Positions 1-10,950 of a stretch of 64,000 nucleotides of DNA are shown here, piece by piece. Origin of the DNA: Podarcis raffonei (taxonomy: Eukaryota; Chordata; Lepidosauria; Squamata; Lacertidae). The notes under the pieces are model-generated. The model did not search any database. It was not told the DNA's origin and saw only the letters and a program-made list of their open reading frames with translations. The position numbers and the translations under genes are program-made. Numbering within the stretch: position 1 is the stretch's first letter; each line of letters starts with the position of its first letter. The stretch is taken from the NCBI RefSeq assembly GCF_027172205.1, contig NC_070609.1:58042501-58106500 (forward strand). The letters run 5' to 3'.

Positions 1-174
1 CTGGCAGAGGAAGTCTTATGTAGTGGTTAGGGTGACAGACTAGGACCTGGGAAACCTGGGTTCAAATCCCCACTCAACCATGAAGCTCACTGGGTGACCT
101 TGAGCCAGTCGCTGCCACTCAGCCTAACCTACCTCGCAAGGAGGGGTGAGAGCTATATATGCCACCTATATGCT
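1..174 (+). repeat. tRNA-derived SINE (MIR/CORE-like), cut by window start
   Basis: TAGTGGTTAGGGTGACAGAC followed by GGTTCAAATCC (B box) and TGGGTGACCTTGAGCCAGTC is the typical order of a tRNA head and core of this widespread SINE type. The left end may lie outside the window. Confidence 0.7.
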
Positions 175-283
175 GTTTTAGGGACTCCTGATATGTGTAG
201 GGTTTACCCCTTAACCTTTTATTCTCCCGGTGATTCCCACAAGGCAGTGGATGTTGGGGGTCAGAATTTTCCTTCTCCTAGAT

Positions 284-538
284 CAGGGGTCAGCAACCTT
301 TTTCAGTCGTGGGCTGGTCCACCATCCCTTAGACCATGTGGTGGACCGGACTATATTTTGGAAAGAAAAAAAAATGAATGCATTCCTAATGCCCCATAAA
401 TAACCCAGAGATGCATTTTAAATAAAAGCACACGTTCTACTCATGTAAAAACACACTGATTCCTGGACCGTCCGCGGGCCAGATTGACAAGGCAATTGGG
501 CCGCATCCGGCCCCTGGGCCTTAGGTTGCCTACCCCTG
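284..538. mobile_element. Nonautonomous hAT element, 255 bp
   Basis: Terminal inverted repeats CAGGGGTCAGCAACC / GGTTGCCTACCCCTG are flanked by an 8-bp target duplication, TCCTAGAT (276-283) and TCATAGAT (539-546), 7 of 8 matching. There is no transposase; internal phrases such as 'GGGCCGCATCCGGCCCCTGG' are typical of Charlie-like hAT derivatives. Confidence 0.8.
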
Positions 539-1523
539 TCATAGATGGACTGACTTCCCAAGCTGATGAGCCTGATCTGCCCCTCACTTCCCTCAACAGC
601 ACATGCAGAAACCACCTTCTTGACTATTGGGCCAGTATTGCTTTTGTCGACTCAATCCACCAAGCCATGTCTTGGCATGTAGAGGGACTCTACAATGGGA
701 GACCCGTTGGCTACCCTCACCTGGCTTAGCCGGCCAGTCAAAGCTGCTCCCAGGCTGTGGGCATCACCTTGGCAACCCCCTCCCCCCAATGCTATGCCCC
801 TGAAAGATACAGGTGGTCCCTCAAATAGGGCATCACTGGCACTTCAAATTAGGTCCTGAAATGCACTGGCAATCAGTGTGGCTGGTACAGAATTGGTGTT
901 ATATGTCCAGATCACCTAAACCCCACAAGCAACTAAAGGAAATGCATTCTGAAGCTTCCAAACCATCTTTATAGTTTACACTTTCTCCTCTGAGAGAGAG
1001 ACTGCAGGGGCTCCCCGTTCCTCTCCCTCAGTGCAATAACACTGCCATGCCCCCACCAGTTTAATACTGGCATTTGTCTAGATCAAGCATTACAGTGTGC
1101 TAGACGGCGTAATCTATGTTTTCTCTAGCACATACGATACAGGCACAAGGTTTAACAAGCAGAAGTGATAGTTTTCTCAGGACTCTGGGAATAATTCATT
1201 AACACCAACCCTTGTAGTTTTCTGCATGAGAGAAGAATGCATTTAATTGCTGAGAAATTTCAGAACAAAATGGTGAAGTGGGGGGGGGAGGGTTGTTGGT
1301 TGCCTTTTTAATTGCCTAACTTTTTTTTTGCTTGTTTGAATTCCAAAATTCTATTTGGAATTTTAGTCTGTTGCATCCTGTTTTGAAACCAGATTTCAGT
1401 GCAGCAGATCTTGCTGCCATGGAGGCAAGCCACTTTTGGGGAGGGGGTGGAATTGTGGCTAGCCTCTTTGGCATCTGCTGGGTCAGAAACAATGAACAAG
1501 CCTCCAGCTGCAAGGAAGGAGAT

Positions 1524-1648
1524 AGGAACATAAGATGAGCCTGCTGAATCAAATCAAAGGCTTTTCTAGTCCAGCATCTTCGTCTCCACCAGAAGCCTAT
1601 AGGAAGTTTGCAAGCAAGCCATGAATGCAGGAAAACTCTCTGCCCAAT
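1524..1648 (-). mobile_element. CR1-type LINE 3' fragment
   Basis: Begins GGAACATAAGATGAGCCTGCTG, the reverse complement of the common 'ggatgctggactagatgggcc...ttatgttc' 3' end, and decays toward the BovB piece that follows. Confidence 0.65.
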
Positions 1649-1953
1649 GTTGTTGATGTCATTTAGTTGTTTAGTCGTGTCCGACTCTTTGTGACCCCAT
1701 GGACCAGAGCATGCCAGGCACTCCTGTCTTCCACTGCCTCCCGCAGTTTGGTCAAACTCATGCTGGTAGCTTCGAGAACACTATCCAACCACCTTGTCCT
1801 CTGTTGTCCCCTTCTCCTTGTGCCCTCCATCTTTCCCATCATCAGGGTCTTTTCCAGGGAGTCTTCTCTTCTCATGAGGTGGGCAAAGTATTGGAGCCTC
1901 AGCTTCTCTGCCCAATAAAATATGCAATTTGTCTCAATGAATTCGTTCCTCAA
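1649..1953 (-). mobile_element. BovB LINE 3' fragment
   Basis: Read on the minus strand this encodes the C-terminus of the BovB reverse-transcriptase protein: phrases FAHLMRREDSLEKTLMMGK, RRRGQQRTRWLDSV and the terminal HGVTKSRTRLNN. The plus strand shows the familiar 'TTTAGTCGTGTCCGACTCTTTGTGACCCCATGGACC' order in short matches. BovB is the LINE known for horizontal transfer between squamates and ruminants. Only the 3' end remains. Confidence 0.9.
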
Positions 1954-2334
1954 GGCATTTTAACCTACAGATATTTTGGTGTGTTTCTTTGAGCCTCAAA
2001 ATGTTACTGCACAGTTCAGAGGTGTGCACAACACAAATGACGGTTATGTTCCAATCCACTCATTAGTCCAGCAGGTGAGGATTAGGTCAGCCTGCATTAG
2101 TTTTCATAGAAATCCAATTAGTTCTCCTTTATGCGAAGGGCCATAGATCAGTGGTAAGTCATCTGCCTTGCACAAAGAAGATCCCCAAACCCCCAGCATC
2201 TCCAAACAGGGCTGGGAAAGACTCCCACCCAAAACCCTGCTGCAAGACGATACTGAGCCAGATGAATCAGTGGTCTGACTCAGGTCTCACCCGAACAGCA
2301 TATTACTACTTCCAACAGTCATGTATTCCATGCT

Positions 2335-2705
2335 ATCATTTGCTCAGGGTGCTGAGAGTCGTTAGGAGACCTTGATTTCCCTCACAGTCCTCAGAGAGGC
2401 TTTACAGTCATTCCCTCTCCCTGGGAAACTCTGGGAACTGTAGCTCTGTGAACAAGTCTCCCATAAAACCAGTGGCGTAGCGTGGGTTGTCAGCACCCGG
2501 GGCAAGGCAAGTAATTTGCGCCCCCTAACCCGTGGATTTGCGCCCCCTAACCCTAACCCCCAGATGTTGCGTCCGGTGCGGCCGGGCCCCCCTGCACCCC
2601 CCACGCTACGCCACTGCATAAAACTCTCAGCACCCTGAACTGAACAAACTACAATTCCCAGGATTCTTCAGGGGAAGCCATGACTGTGGTATGATAGTTC
2701 ATTAA
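2335..2705. repeat. MITE with CTACARTTCCCAG arms, split by a hAT insertion
   Basis: The outer element has paired motifs 'GGGTGCTGAGAGT' and 'CTCTCAGCACCCTG' plus 'AACTCTGGGAACTGTAGCTC' and 'CTACAATTCCCAGGATTCTT'. It matches 13395-13610 and 16685-17035. A hAT element at 2470-2616 interrupts it. Confidence 0.65.
2470..2616. mobile_element. Nonautonomous hAT, 147 bp, with perfect 8-bp duplication
   Basis: Ends CAGTGGCGTAGCGTGGG and CCCACGCTACGCCACTG (short matches of the two termini) and is bounded by perfect CATAAAAC duplications at 2462-2469 and 2617-2624. The inside is G+C-rich and holds CCCTAACCCTAACCCC, a chance telomere-like motif. Confidence 0.88.
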
Positions 2706-3450
2706 ACGTATAGATGAGGCTTCAACATACGGCAGCTTCCTACATCCCTATCCCTAAGCCACGACTAGTAGTAATCATGTTTTTCTGTATTAGAATATTC
2801 TTAAATGTTGCCTTCCAGCTACTAGCTTGAAAAGGGACTAATGAACAGAACAACAACGCTGTTTGGATACGGCAGCCGACTGTCACCACCCTCCTGTAAC
2901 CACATTCAAGTCCTTCTATTCATCAGCCGTTCTGAGCAAGCTGTGGCCTCGCCCTTTGCTAAAACCTACCAGTATTTATTTCATCAGCTCCAGCTCTGGA
3001 AGTAGGCTTGGACAAAAGATGTACTTGATGCATCACAACCAATCCTGTGCCTCCTGCACATCTGAGTAAAGGGCCTTTTGTATATACATTTCTCTAGCTG
3101 CCCCGAACAACCCACTTCTCTCTATATGGATGCATTTGGTGTGTTTTTTAAAAGAGCTATTTGCAGATTAGGTTCCATGGTGATGTCATGGCCCAAGATA
3201 GGCTATCGGGCAAATGTGACCTTTTTACTGCTGCGGAATATTTTGCCGTCCCTGTACAAAAGGCACCGCTTGCTGTGCTGAGATGGAAATGGTCAAAGAA
3301 ACCCCACCAGGCTGATTGCCTGGATACCAGCAACCAATTGAGCACAGCGGTACCTTTTTCAATCCTCATTTTATTTTTTGCTGTTATTACGAGGTCAGTA
3401 AACAGCAAATATTCACAATGAAGTTAACACCTACCCACCTATCTGTCTAA
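2706..3450. other. No gene seen; repeat-poor block
   Basis: No recognisable transposon or coding signal. The part at 3150-3420 has non-random, low-repeat sequence with AATTGAGCACAGC and TTACGAGGTCAGTAAAC motifs and could be a conserved noncoding element; that needs an alignment. Confidence 0.4.
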
Positions 3451-3452
3451 AG

Positions 3453-3560
3453 CAGCAGTGGGGAGCCTCAGGGATGGGGGCCAAATGTGGCCCCCAGCAC
3501 TCTCTATCTGGCCCTTGGAACTCTACCCAGGCCACACCCTCTCCCAAGTCACACCCTTTC
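3453..3560. repeat. hAT-like fragment ('CTATCTGGCCCTTGGAA' family)
   Basis: Starts CAGCAGTGGGGAGCC and shares the 20-mer TCTCTATCTGGCCCTTGGAA (3501-3520) with 6261-6280. Right end not found. Confidence 0.5.
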
Positions 3561-3805
3561 TCCCAGGCCACGCCTTTCGATGGCCTTTCTTCAAAACCTC
3601 CTTGAGCATTATTTGCCTGGCTCTGATCATGACTCTTGCTTTCCTGGGTGGAGGACAGAGGCGGATGTGTGAGCCCTTGACCAGCTGCTAAGCCAGACAT
3701 GTCCTGGCAGTGAGCCAGGTGCCAGGAGCAATGGGCAATGCAATGCAATGAGCCAGGTGACAGCTAGGGAGCAGGTGACGTAAAACTGGGAGCAACTATG
3801 GCCGA

Positions 3806-4065
3806 ACACAGGTGTGAGTGTTTGCTCCCACAAGAGACAGTGTTGGCTGCTAACTTGGATAGCATTAAAAGAGGATCGAACAAATTCATTGAAGACTCTC
3901 AATGGCTACTAGTCAGGATGATTGCCTCAGAGGCAGTGAAGCTTCTGAATGGTGACTTCAGGAAGGGAGAGGGCTGTTGTGCTCAGATGCTGCTTGTGAG
4001 AACAGGGTGGTGGACAAGGGGGAACCTTGGCCTGATCCAACAGGCTTTCCTTGAGTTCTTACTAA
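3806..4065 (+). mobile_element. CR1-type LINE 3' end, decayed
   Basis: Order of motifs: TTGCTCCCACAAGAG, 'GGATAGCATTAAAAGAGG', 'GAACAAATTCATTGAAGAC', 'GAAGGGAGAGGGCTGTTGTG', 'CCTGATCCAACAGGC'. It aligns with the CR1 3' ends at 15493 and 32085. Confidence 0.7.
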
Positions 4066-4819
4066 GGGCTGTGCCCCTGCTCACTCTTCTAGCTACCCAC
4101 CCCCTGTCGTTCCCCAGTTAGACCTGTAGAACGTCCCCTTCCTGCCCCATACAACTGCTGAGCTCACTTTTCACCTTCCCAACCCCAGTTCTAGAACCCC
4201 ATTTCTTTTCTGCCAGCTGTCCAGCGGGGGAGAGGGCAGAGAAAGAGAGTGAGCTAACCCTCCTTTCTCCCTCCGTTCCTCTGCCACTGGTGCCAGGGCA
4301 ACCTGAGAAGTGGCGCCTTAACTCTTACGGTTGCTGGCAATCCGTGGGAATCTTGAAGCCTAGATTGCAGCAGTGTGATCTTTGTTTGAGCCTGCTGGAG
4401 ACGGTAGTCACAAATGTCCTGGATAAATAGGTAATGTAGAAAGAGAAAGGATGTCAAGCACTCCTGCAGAGTGTGTCTTATCAGCTTGTCCTTTGCTTGT
4501 TATGATATGCCTGTCGTGTTAACAGCCAAGGTTCGCAATTTTGAGGATGTTCGTTTTCTGCGGATGTAATATTTTTGTGGGTCAGTAGATGGCGATGGTG
4601 TTATAAAAACAGAGGCGAGTCTTCTCCAGGTCTCCAAAAGCCAAAATATCCTTTCCTGGATGGCGGGTGGGGATGGGGGTAGGAAGGGTGACAGCTGAAG
4701 AATAAGAGCATGTCCACACTTCCCTTTTGCTCTGCTCTTTCCAGGCACAAACCTTAAAACTCAGTGTCTGAGCCCTCCTCTTTTTTTGGCCCAGGTTTTC
4801 ACATGGAAAACTTTGGAAC

Positions 4820-4820
<1 letters not shown>
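4066..4820. other. No gene or clear repeat seen
   Basis: Mixed-composition intergenic sequence. The short reading frames here are not supported by any protein resemblance. Confidence 0.5.

Positions 4821-4821
<1 letters not shown>

Positions 4822-4878
<57 letters not shown>
4822..4878. repeat. (AAAG)n microsatellite
   Basis: About 14 near-perfect AAAG units. Confidence 0.97.
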
Positions 4879-4907
4879 CTTTAAAGTGCACACTTTGCCT
4901 GGAAAGA

Positions 4908-5153
4908 AGAAGAGTAGAAGAAGAGTTTGGATTTGATATCCCGCTTTATCACTACCCGAAGGAGTCTCAAAGTGGCTAACATTCTCCTTTCCCTTCCTCC
5001 CCCACAACAAACACCCTGTGAGGTGAGTGGGGCTGAGAGACTTCAAAGAAGTGTGACTGGCCCAAGGTCACCCAGCAGCTGCATGTGGAGGAGCAGAGAC
5101 GCGAACCCGGTTCCCCAGATTACGAGACTACCGCTCTTAACCACTACACCACA
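4908..5153 (-). repeat. tRNA-derived SINE, inverted
   Basis: The reverse complement reads CCAGTGTGGTGTAGTGGTTAA with a B box (GGTTCGCGTCTC) and ends in a (CTT)-rich tail. CTGGAAAGA direct repeats at 4899-4907 and 5154-5162 are the target duplication. Same family as 25581-25808. Confidence 0.88.
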
Positions 5154-5169
5154 CTGGAAAGAGTGGAGC

Positions 5170-6220
5170 AAAAGGGAAGTGTGGATAAGCCCTTAGTAAA
5201 AGCAATATAGAGGCATTTTCTTTCCACTCAGCCAAACAGCATTTTGAAAGCTGCAAGCTTGACCTATTGCATTTTGCAGATTAATCTTCTGCTTAACTTT
5301 ATGAGCTGGACCTTCTGATGGAGCGACATACTGTTGCTCATTTTCTAACTTTGTTAGAAAATCTTCATTTTGCAGTTCGGTAGATATTGTATCCTGTGGT
5401 TTCACTGTATGCCATTTTATGCTTATGTAAGTAACTTTTGTCATCAGCACATACATTTTAATGCAGATCATTCTTAACATTTATACTGTGCTTTCCAGTG
5501 TATCATTCTCTAGCTGAAATCCTTACAGCAGCCCTGTAAAGCAAGCCTGTATTGTCTTCCATGTTATAGACTGCGGGGTGTTGGGAACCAAAGCCTAAAG
5601 GCACCAAGTAAATCTGAAGGACTGTATTCTTCCAACAGGCCTTTGGGGACTGACTGTTTTTTAAGGAAAGGGATTTTAATAGTGCTCTGCTGTTTTTGCT
5701 ATCTGCATTTTAATAAATTTGTTTTAATTAGAATTAAAACAATACAAAAATTCTATTAGCATTTAATTACCTTTTAATGATAATTGTTTATATTTTTTAA
5801 GCTTTTTGTATTTTATTTGTATTTTAATTTAAGCTTTCTTGAGTCCCAGTATGGGGAAAAGGCAGGATATAATAAATCCAATGCAGAACGAAGGTTCAAA
5901 GTGTGCACTTCTTAACCTGTCACTCAGTCGCTTTTCCACTAAGCATGTTGGAGAATTCCATCAAAAACAGAAATCAGGGCAGAAATGGCCATAATCTGCT
6001 TGTTTGCCCAAGATCAGGAATGGAAATCATGCAAGCAAATACTAACAATATGAGCTGCTGGTATTTTTTCAAGTACACAAACATTACATTAATGCTATTT
6101 TCTGCCTTGTGTTTTCATTGTCTCCTTTCCACTGAAATTGATTACGTAATTAATTACACACCTCCCTTGCTAAGATGACCATTCAGTCATGGGGTTGGAG
6201 ACTATCAAGGGCAGAAGTGA
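5170..6220. other. No gene; AT-rich intergenic
   Basis: A MIR-like relic may lie at 5480-5600. The section 5690-5880 is very AT-rich and resembles a decayed LINE 3' end. Nothing else is recognised. Confidence 0.45.
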
Positions 6221-6280
6221 GGGATCTAAGGTCCTGGGACCAGATGTGGTCCTCCAGTCCTCTCTATCTGGCCCTTGGAA

Positions 6281-6444
6281 GGAGAAATGGGAGCAGGAGG
6301 AGGCAGAAACGTAATAGGAGGAAGGAAAAAGCAAGAGGAAGGAAGAGGGTGAAAATAAGGAGAAGGAAGAGAAAGGATCAGGGAGAAGGAAGGAAAAAAA
6401 GAGTTGAAAACAGGAGGAGGAGGAAGAGAAGGAGAATGAATAAT
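6281..6444 (+). repeat. Polypurine tract (GGA/GAA-rich)
   Basis: About 160 bp that is almost all A and G on the + strand, as irregular GGA, GAA and AGG units. The long minus-strand reading frame over it is only a Pro/Ser/Phe low-complexity artefact. Confidence 0.9.
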
Positions 6445-7713
6445 ATCAGTTTTTAAATCCTCATCTATTGATTCATCCTGATCCAAGAGGTCTTCATGTT
6501 CAGGCCAACCCTGTTTTGCTGTAGCAGCCTGGTCACAATTGTTGAGGCACAGCCAGCCTTCAATTTCTTTGGGCCCTTGGCACGCCCCTAATCCCACCCA
6601 TGGACCTCACACTGCAGTGGGTGATGTCCCCATCTCCAGCCTACCGTCTTCCTGCTCCTCTGTCTTACAGTGTCTGCTATGGGTGAGACCTTCTCCTTCT
6701 CACGCACAGTGGGGAGGGAGAAGAGGAGGAGGTGATGAGCCAGTAGTGGCACAGATGCAGGAAGCAGAAGTGGTGACCTGGCTAGGAAGCAGGAGGGGGC
6801 AGTGATGAGGAGGGGGCAATGGGCCATCAGCAGCTGCCTGGCTACAATGCCTGCATTAGGGAAAGGGGCTCTGAAGTCAGCCAGTGGAGACTGGCACTGC
6901 CCAGCCTGCCTCAGCCTGCCCCTGGCCAGCCTTCTTACAACCCATCCAGAGGATGACCCTGTCTGCCACCTTCCCCTTCCTTAGTCTCAGCATTCCCTTT
7001 GTAGAACTGAGCCAGGAGGAGGATGGGGAAAACTAGAACTAGTTGGCTCCACTAATCATTGTTCTCCCTCTTCCTGTTGTTGGCTCTCTGGCTCCACCTA
7101 CTGTTGGCCTCCCTGCCTCCTGCTCTACTGGTCCTAATGAGCACTAAACACCACCCGTGTTGGCCTCCCAGCCCCCAAAGGCAGCTGATAATCAGTGATT
7201 CCCAGGCGGGTGTTTGGCAGCAATCCGTTCTAATGCTTGCAATCGATTGTTCATGCAGTTTACAATTCTGGAAGATGACGGTGTGTGGATATGGGTGCAT
7301 ACACACCCTCTTTCTCTCTCACACACGAACATCACGCATGTGCTCAAAAGCACAGAGCCACCAAGTAGGAAGCTGCAGCTTTAGTATCTGTTTTCCCTGA
7401 TGATCCTCTTCAAACATGTACAAGGTCACTGTGAAGCAGAGCTTGTTCCTAGGATACAGTTGCCCCCTAGTCCTACAGCGCAGATCTGATAAAAGAGCCA
7501 GATCTGTAGAGATGCATGCCTCACGCAGTGAAGGCCATGTCGCCGTGAGTGGGTGTGACCTTGGCCTCTGGGAGCCCATTCAGCCTGGCTTCCTTGTGTA
7601 TTGCAGGCATGCATTAGGTGATGGGGAAATGGCAAACATAGTGAAGAGGTGAGTCAAGACATTCCCCAGCTGTTTACTGTTCGTTTCAGTGAAAAATAAT
7701 AATAATAATAATA
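6445..7713. other. No gene; unclassified repeat traces
   Basis: Segment 7045-7160 carries the reverse of the 'TAGGTGGAGCCAGAGAGCCA' repeat also seen at 13073, 25970 and 43490. An (AAT)n run is at 7692-7711. The rest is not recognised. Confidence 0.45.
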
Positions 7714-7955
7714 CAATGGCACCTCGGGTTACATACGCTTCAGGTTACATACGCTTCAGGTTACAGACTCCGCTAACCCAGAAGTAGTACCTTGGGTTAA
7801 GAACTTTGCTTCAGGATGAGTACAGAAATTGTGCGGCGGCAGCGCAGTGGCAGCGGGAGGCCCCGTTAGCTAAAGTGGTACCTCAGGTTAAGAACATTTT
7901 CAGGTTAAGAACGGACCTCCAGAACGAATTAAGTTCTTAACCCAAGGTACCACTG
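7714..7955 (+). mobile_element. Tc1/mariner-like MITE, copy 1
   Basis: Termini CAATGGCACCTCGGGTT and AACCCAAGGTACCACTG with TA on each side (7712-7713, 7956-7957). Inside are tandem 'ACGCTTCAGGTTACAT' units. Confidence 0.85.
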
Positions 7956-7999
7956 TATTCAGTTATAAATGCACCAGAGAGAAAACCCTAACATCTCTT

Positions 8000-8403
8000 T
8001 CCCTTGCATTATTTATCTGTTTATTTAGTTCATAAAATTTATACACTGCTTTGTTATAAAGAAAACCTCAAAGCAATTTATAAAAAGGATAAAACCATAC
8101 AGTTTTCAATAAGAAGAATTGACAATAATTCAAGTCTCTGAAAAGGCAAAATAGCAATAGACTAAAAATAGATTAAGCTCGCACCGGCTTTCTAAAGATC
8201 TAGGTAGGCTTGCCTAAACAAAACTGTTATTAGCAGGCATCAAAAAGAGCACAGGGAAGGTGCCTGCCTGATATCAATAGGCAGGGAGTTCCAAAGTGTA
8301 GGTGCCGCCACACTAAGTGATCAAGTTCTTACAAAGGAGAAACAGATATTATGTAGCACCTGTAACAGTGCCAATTCTGCTGATTGAAGCAATTGAGTGG
8401 GCA
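8000..8403 (-). mobile_element. L2-like LINE 3' fragment, left part
   Basis: The motifs 'TAGGCAGGGAGTTCCAAAGTGTAGGTGC' and 'CACCTGTAACAGTGCC', read in short matches, are shared with 49690-49790. A Sauria SINE splits the element; it resumes at 8791. Confidence 0.75.
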
Positions 8404-8415
8404 TATATGCGGCAA

Positions 8416-8778
8416 AGGGACGCGGGTGGCGCTGTGGGTAAAAGCCTCAGCACCTAGGACTTGCCGATCGAAAGGTCGGCGGTTCGAATCCCCGCGGCGG
8501 GGTGCGCTCCCGTCGCTCGGTCCCAGCGCCTGCCAACCTAGCAGTTCGAAAGCACTCCCGGGTGCAAGTAGATAAATAGGGACCGCTTACTAGCGGGAAG
8601 GTAAACGGCGTTTCCGTGTGCGGCTCTGGCTCGCCAGAGCAGCGATGTCACGCTGGCCACGTGACCCGGAAGTGTCTCTGGACAGCGCTGGCCCCCGGCC
8701 TCTTGAGTGAGATGGGCGCACAACCCCAGAGTCGGACACGACTGGCCCGTACGGGCAGGGGTACCTTTACCTTTACCT
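8416..8778 (+). repeat. Sauria SINE, full length
   Basis: Head GGGACGCGGGTGGCGCTGTG with A box, B box GGTTCGAATCCCCGCG, body with AAGTAGATAAATAGGGACCG, and a BovB-like tail ending ACCTTTACCTTTACCTTA. Perfect 12-bp target duplication TATATGCGGCAA at 8404-8415 and 8779-8790. Confidence 0.96.
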
Positions 8779-8790
8779 TATATGCGGCAA

Positions 8791-8960
8791 GGCAATCTTG
8801 CTGGTAAACTGGTCCCAAGTTGTTAAAGGCTTTATATACTAGTAGTAACCCCTTGAATGTGGCCCAGTAGCAAATTGCCAACCAGTGCAGAACAAAATTC
8901 ACAGTTGGCTAATGTTGTATATAAGCCAGCCTAATATGCTGAGCCAGTTCACTGGTTCAT
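8791..8960 (-). mobile_element. L2-like LINE 3' fragment, right part
   Basis: Continues the interrupted element: AATCTTGCTGGTAAACTGGTCCCAAG corresponds to 49830-49862 in the larger copy. Confidence 0.7.
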
Positions 8961-10559
8961 TTTAGGCCAGTATTATCCACTCCGACCTGCTGCTCTGCAG
9001 CATGGCCAATGATCAGGGGTGATAGGAGATTCAGTCCAACAAAATCTGGAGCCCATATCCAATAGCCTGGCTGTGGTATTCTTTATACAGAAGCTGGTAG
9101 GGACTGAACCTGGAACTTTCTACATCCATGACAGGAGCTCTACCACTGAACAACAACCTGTCCTCTAGCTTTCAACTCTTCCCTGTTGGGTGAAATTCTG
9201 ATGGTGCACAGCATACCAGCTACACCTGTTGAAATTCCCTTTTCTACTCAGTTATTACGGAGCGTAGGAGCCCTGCCCTTTCTCCACCTCCCACCTGACC
9301 ACCCTATTTCTACCTCACCCTCCGAACTTCCCAGCACAGCTTACAAGGTCACACTCACACCATACATTTAAAGCATATTGCTTCCACCAAAGAATCCTGC
9401 AAACTGCTTCTTTCGGGGATGCCGTGTGTGCAGATGCGAGCAAAGAAACAAAATACAATGTGCACCCTTAAAACATAGAAATAACTTCCTAAAAGCTAGG
9501 GCTGTCCCAATGTGTTCCTCTGACAGATGAACCACGTACATTGCCTTCCATTCCATATAGGGAAGCCAGTTGGGATGGCAATCTCATTTCAGCACCAGCA
9601 ATGGGACAGCACCTGAATCTTGCTTAAGGAGATGCTGAGCACCCATAGCTCTGTCTTCCAACGCCTTGCAGCTGAAAAGTGTTTGGGGTTGCCTTTAAAT
9701 GTGTACTTAATCAAATTTCTCCCCCATCCTTACCCACTAATGATATCTGGGCAGGGTATAGGGGTGAGAATTAAATTACATGGAATCTGGATACAGCGTG
9801 GTGGGGTTTTTAACAGTGTTTTTATTTTTAAAAATATTTTTTGAGATATGTCTTTGTAATGGGGAAAAAAGAAGCCAGCTAAGCTCATGCTATAACAGAT
9901 TTGCTCTTCTCAAGCATCCCTGAGGTTTTACCTTAGTATCCCTGAATTGCCTTAATATTACAAAGTTAGAACTGCTACATGCTATTGAAGACTATCTCGG
10001 CATGGATCACAAAAACGACAATGAAGAATGTAAGAATCAATAGACACATGTTGGACTTCACTTTGGTGGGGTGGTGGAATGGAACTAGCTCTTGATATTG
10101 TTGTTGTCGTGGTGGTGGTGATGTTGCCGATCCCTACAACATTCCTACCTCTCCAAAAGTTCATAGGTGCAATCTTTGGGTGCAATCATATTTATTCTTG
10201 AGTGTATATTGCCCCCCCACCTGCCTTTTCTCAGCCCCCTGCTTCAATCCCAGAGGCTGGCAATAAGTAACTAATATGAAAAATAAGACAACCTTTCTCT
10301 AACCTTTCTGACCGGAAAGTAGACCATGTGCTCTAGTGAGCTTTGTTTCAAATCCATGCCTCACACAAAAACAGAAGAAGAGTGAAGTGAGTGACCTTGG
10401 AGGTCAACTGGTCCAAACCTCAACTCAGCATAGGAACTACAGTATAGAATGCAGCTGCAACATCCCTGGCAAATGGCTGCTTGGCTCTGCTTAAATACCT
10501 TCAGCAAAGACACCCCCCCCAGCCCTTACCATTAAAACATTTCTCCCACTTCCAACACA
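8961..10559. other. No gene seen
   Basis: Intergenic, moderately AT-rich. I recognise no coding exon or complete repeat. Confidence 0.5.
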
Positions 10560-10691
10560 CATGCTGCACTAGCTGACGACACATTTCTGGACCCAGTTCA
10601 AAGCACTGCCTTTAACCTACAAAGCCTTACATAGATTGGGACTCCAATACTTGCTGGAACACCTCTCTTGTCATGAACCTGCCTGCCCCTT
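10560..10691 (+). mobile_element. L2-like LINE ORF fragment, left part
   Basis: 'ACCTACAAAGCCTTACATAG' reads TYKALHGLGLQYL, matching the post-RT 'YKALNGLGPRYL' region known in L2-like ORF2. It is split from 10951-11330 by a SINE. Confidence 0.65.
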
Positions 10692-10950
10692 ATTATTACA
10701 TTTACATTCCCACCTTTTTCTTCAAGGAGCTCATGGTGGTGTACACAGATCTCTCACTATTATTATTATTTATTAAATTTATATTTAATATATATCCCTC
10801 TTCATTTTATCTTACAACAACCCTGTGGGACAGGTTAGGTTGAGAGGCAATGACTGGTCCAGTTGACTTCATGACTGAGTGGGGATTTGAACCCTGATTT
10901 TCCAGGTCCTAGTCCAACACTCTAGATACTAAACCATGCCAGCTCTTCCC
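10692..10950 (-). repeat. tRNA-derived SINE (MIR/CORE-like), inverted
   Basis: Contains GGATTTGAACCCTGATTTTCC (inverted B box), 'CTAGTCCAACACTCTAG' and a 3' part with 'TTACAACAACCCTGTGGG'. It is inserted in a plus-strand L2-like fragment. Confidence 0.75.

Noticed and set aside
2545-2562. Interstitial telomeric repeat (CCCTAACCCTAACCCC)
   Set aside because: Fewer than three units and fully inside a hAT element.
4582-5046. 154-codon minus-strand frame
   Set aside because: Consists of the (AAAG)n microsatellite read as FLSF repeats plus SINE sequence.
8460-8495. tRNA gene suggested by A and B box motifs
   Set aside because: These are the tRNA-like head of a Sauria SINE with target duplications, not a tRNA gene.
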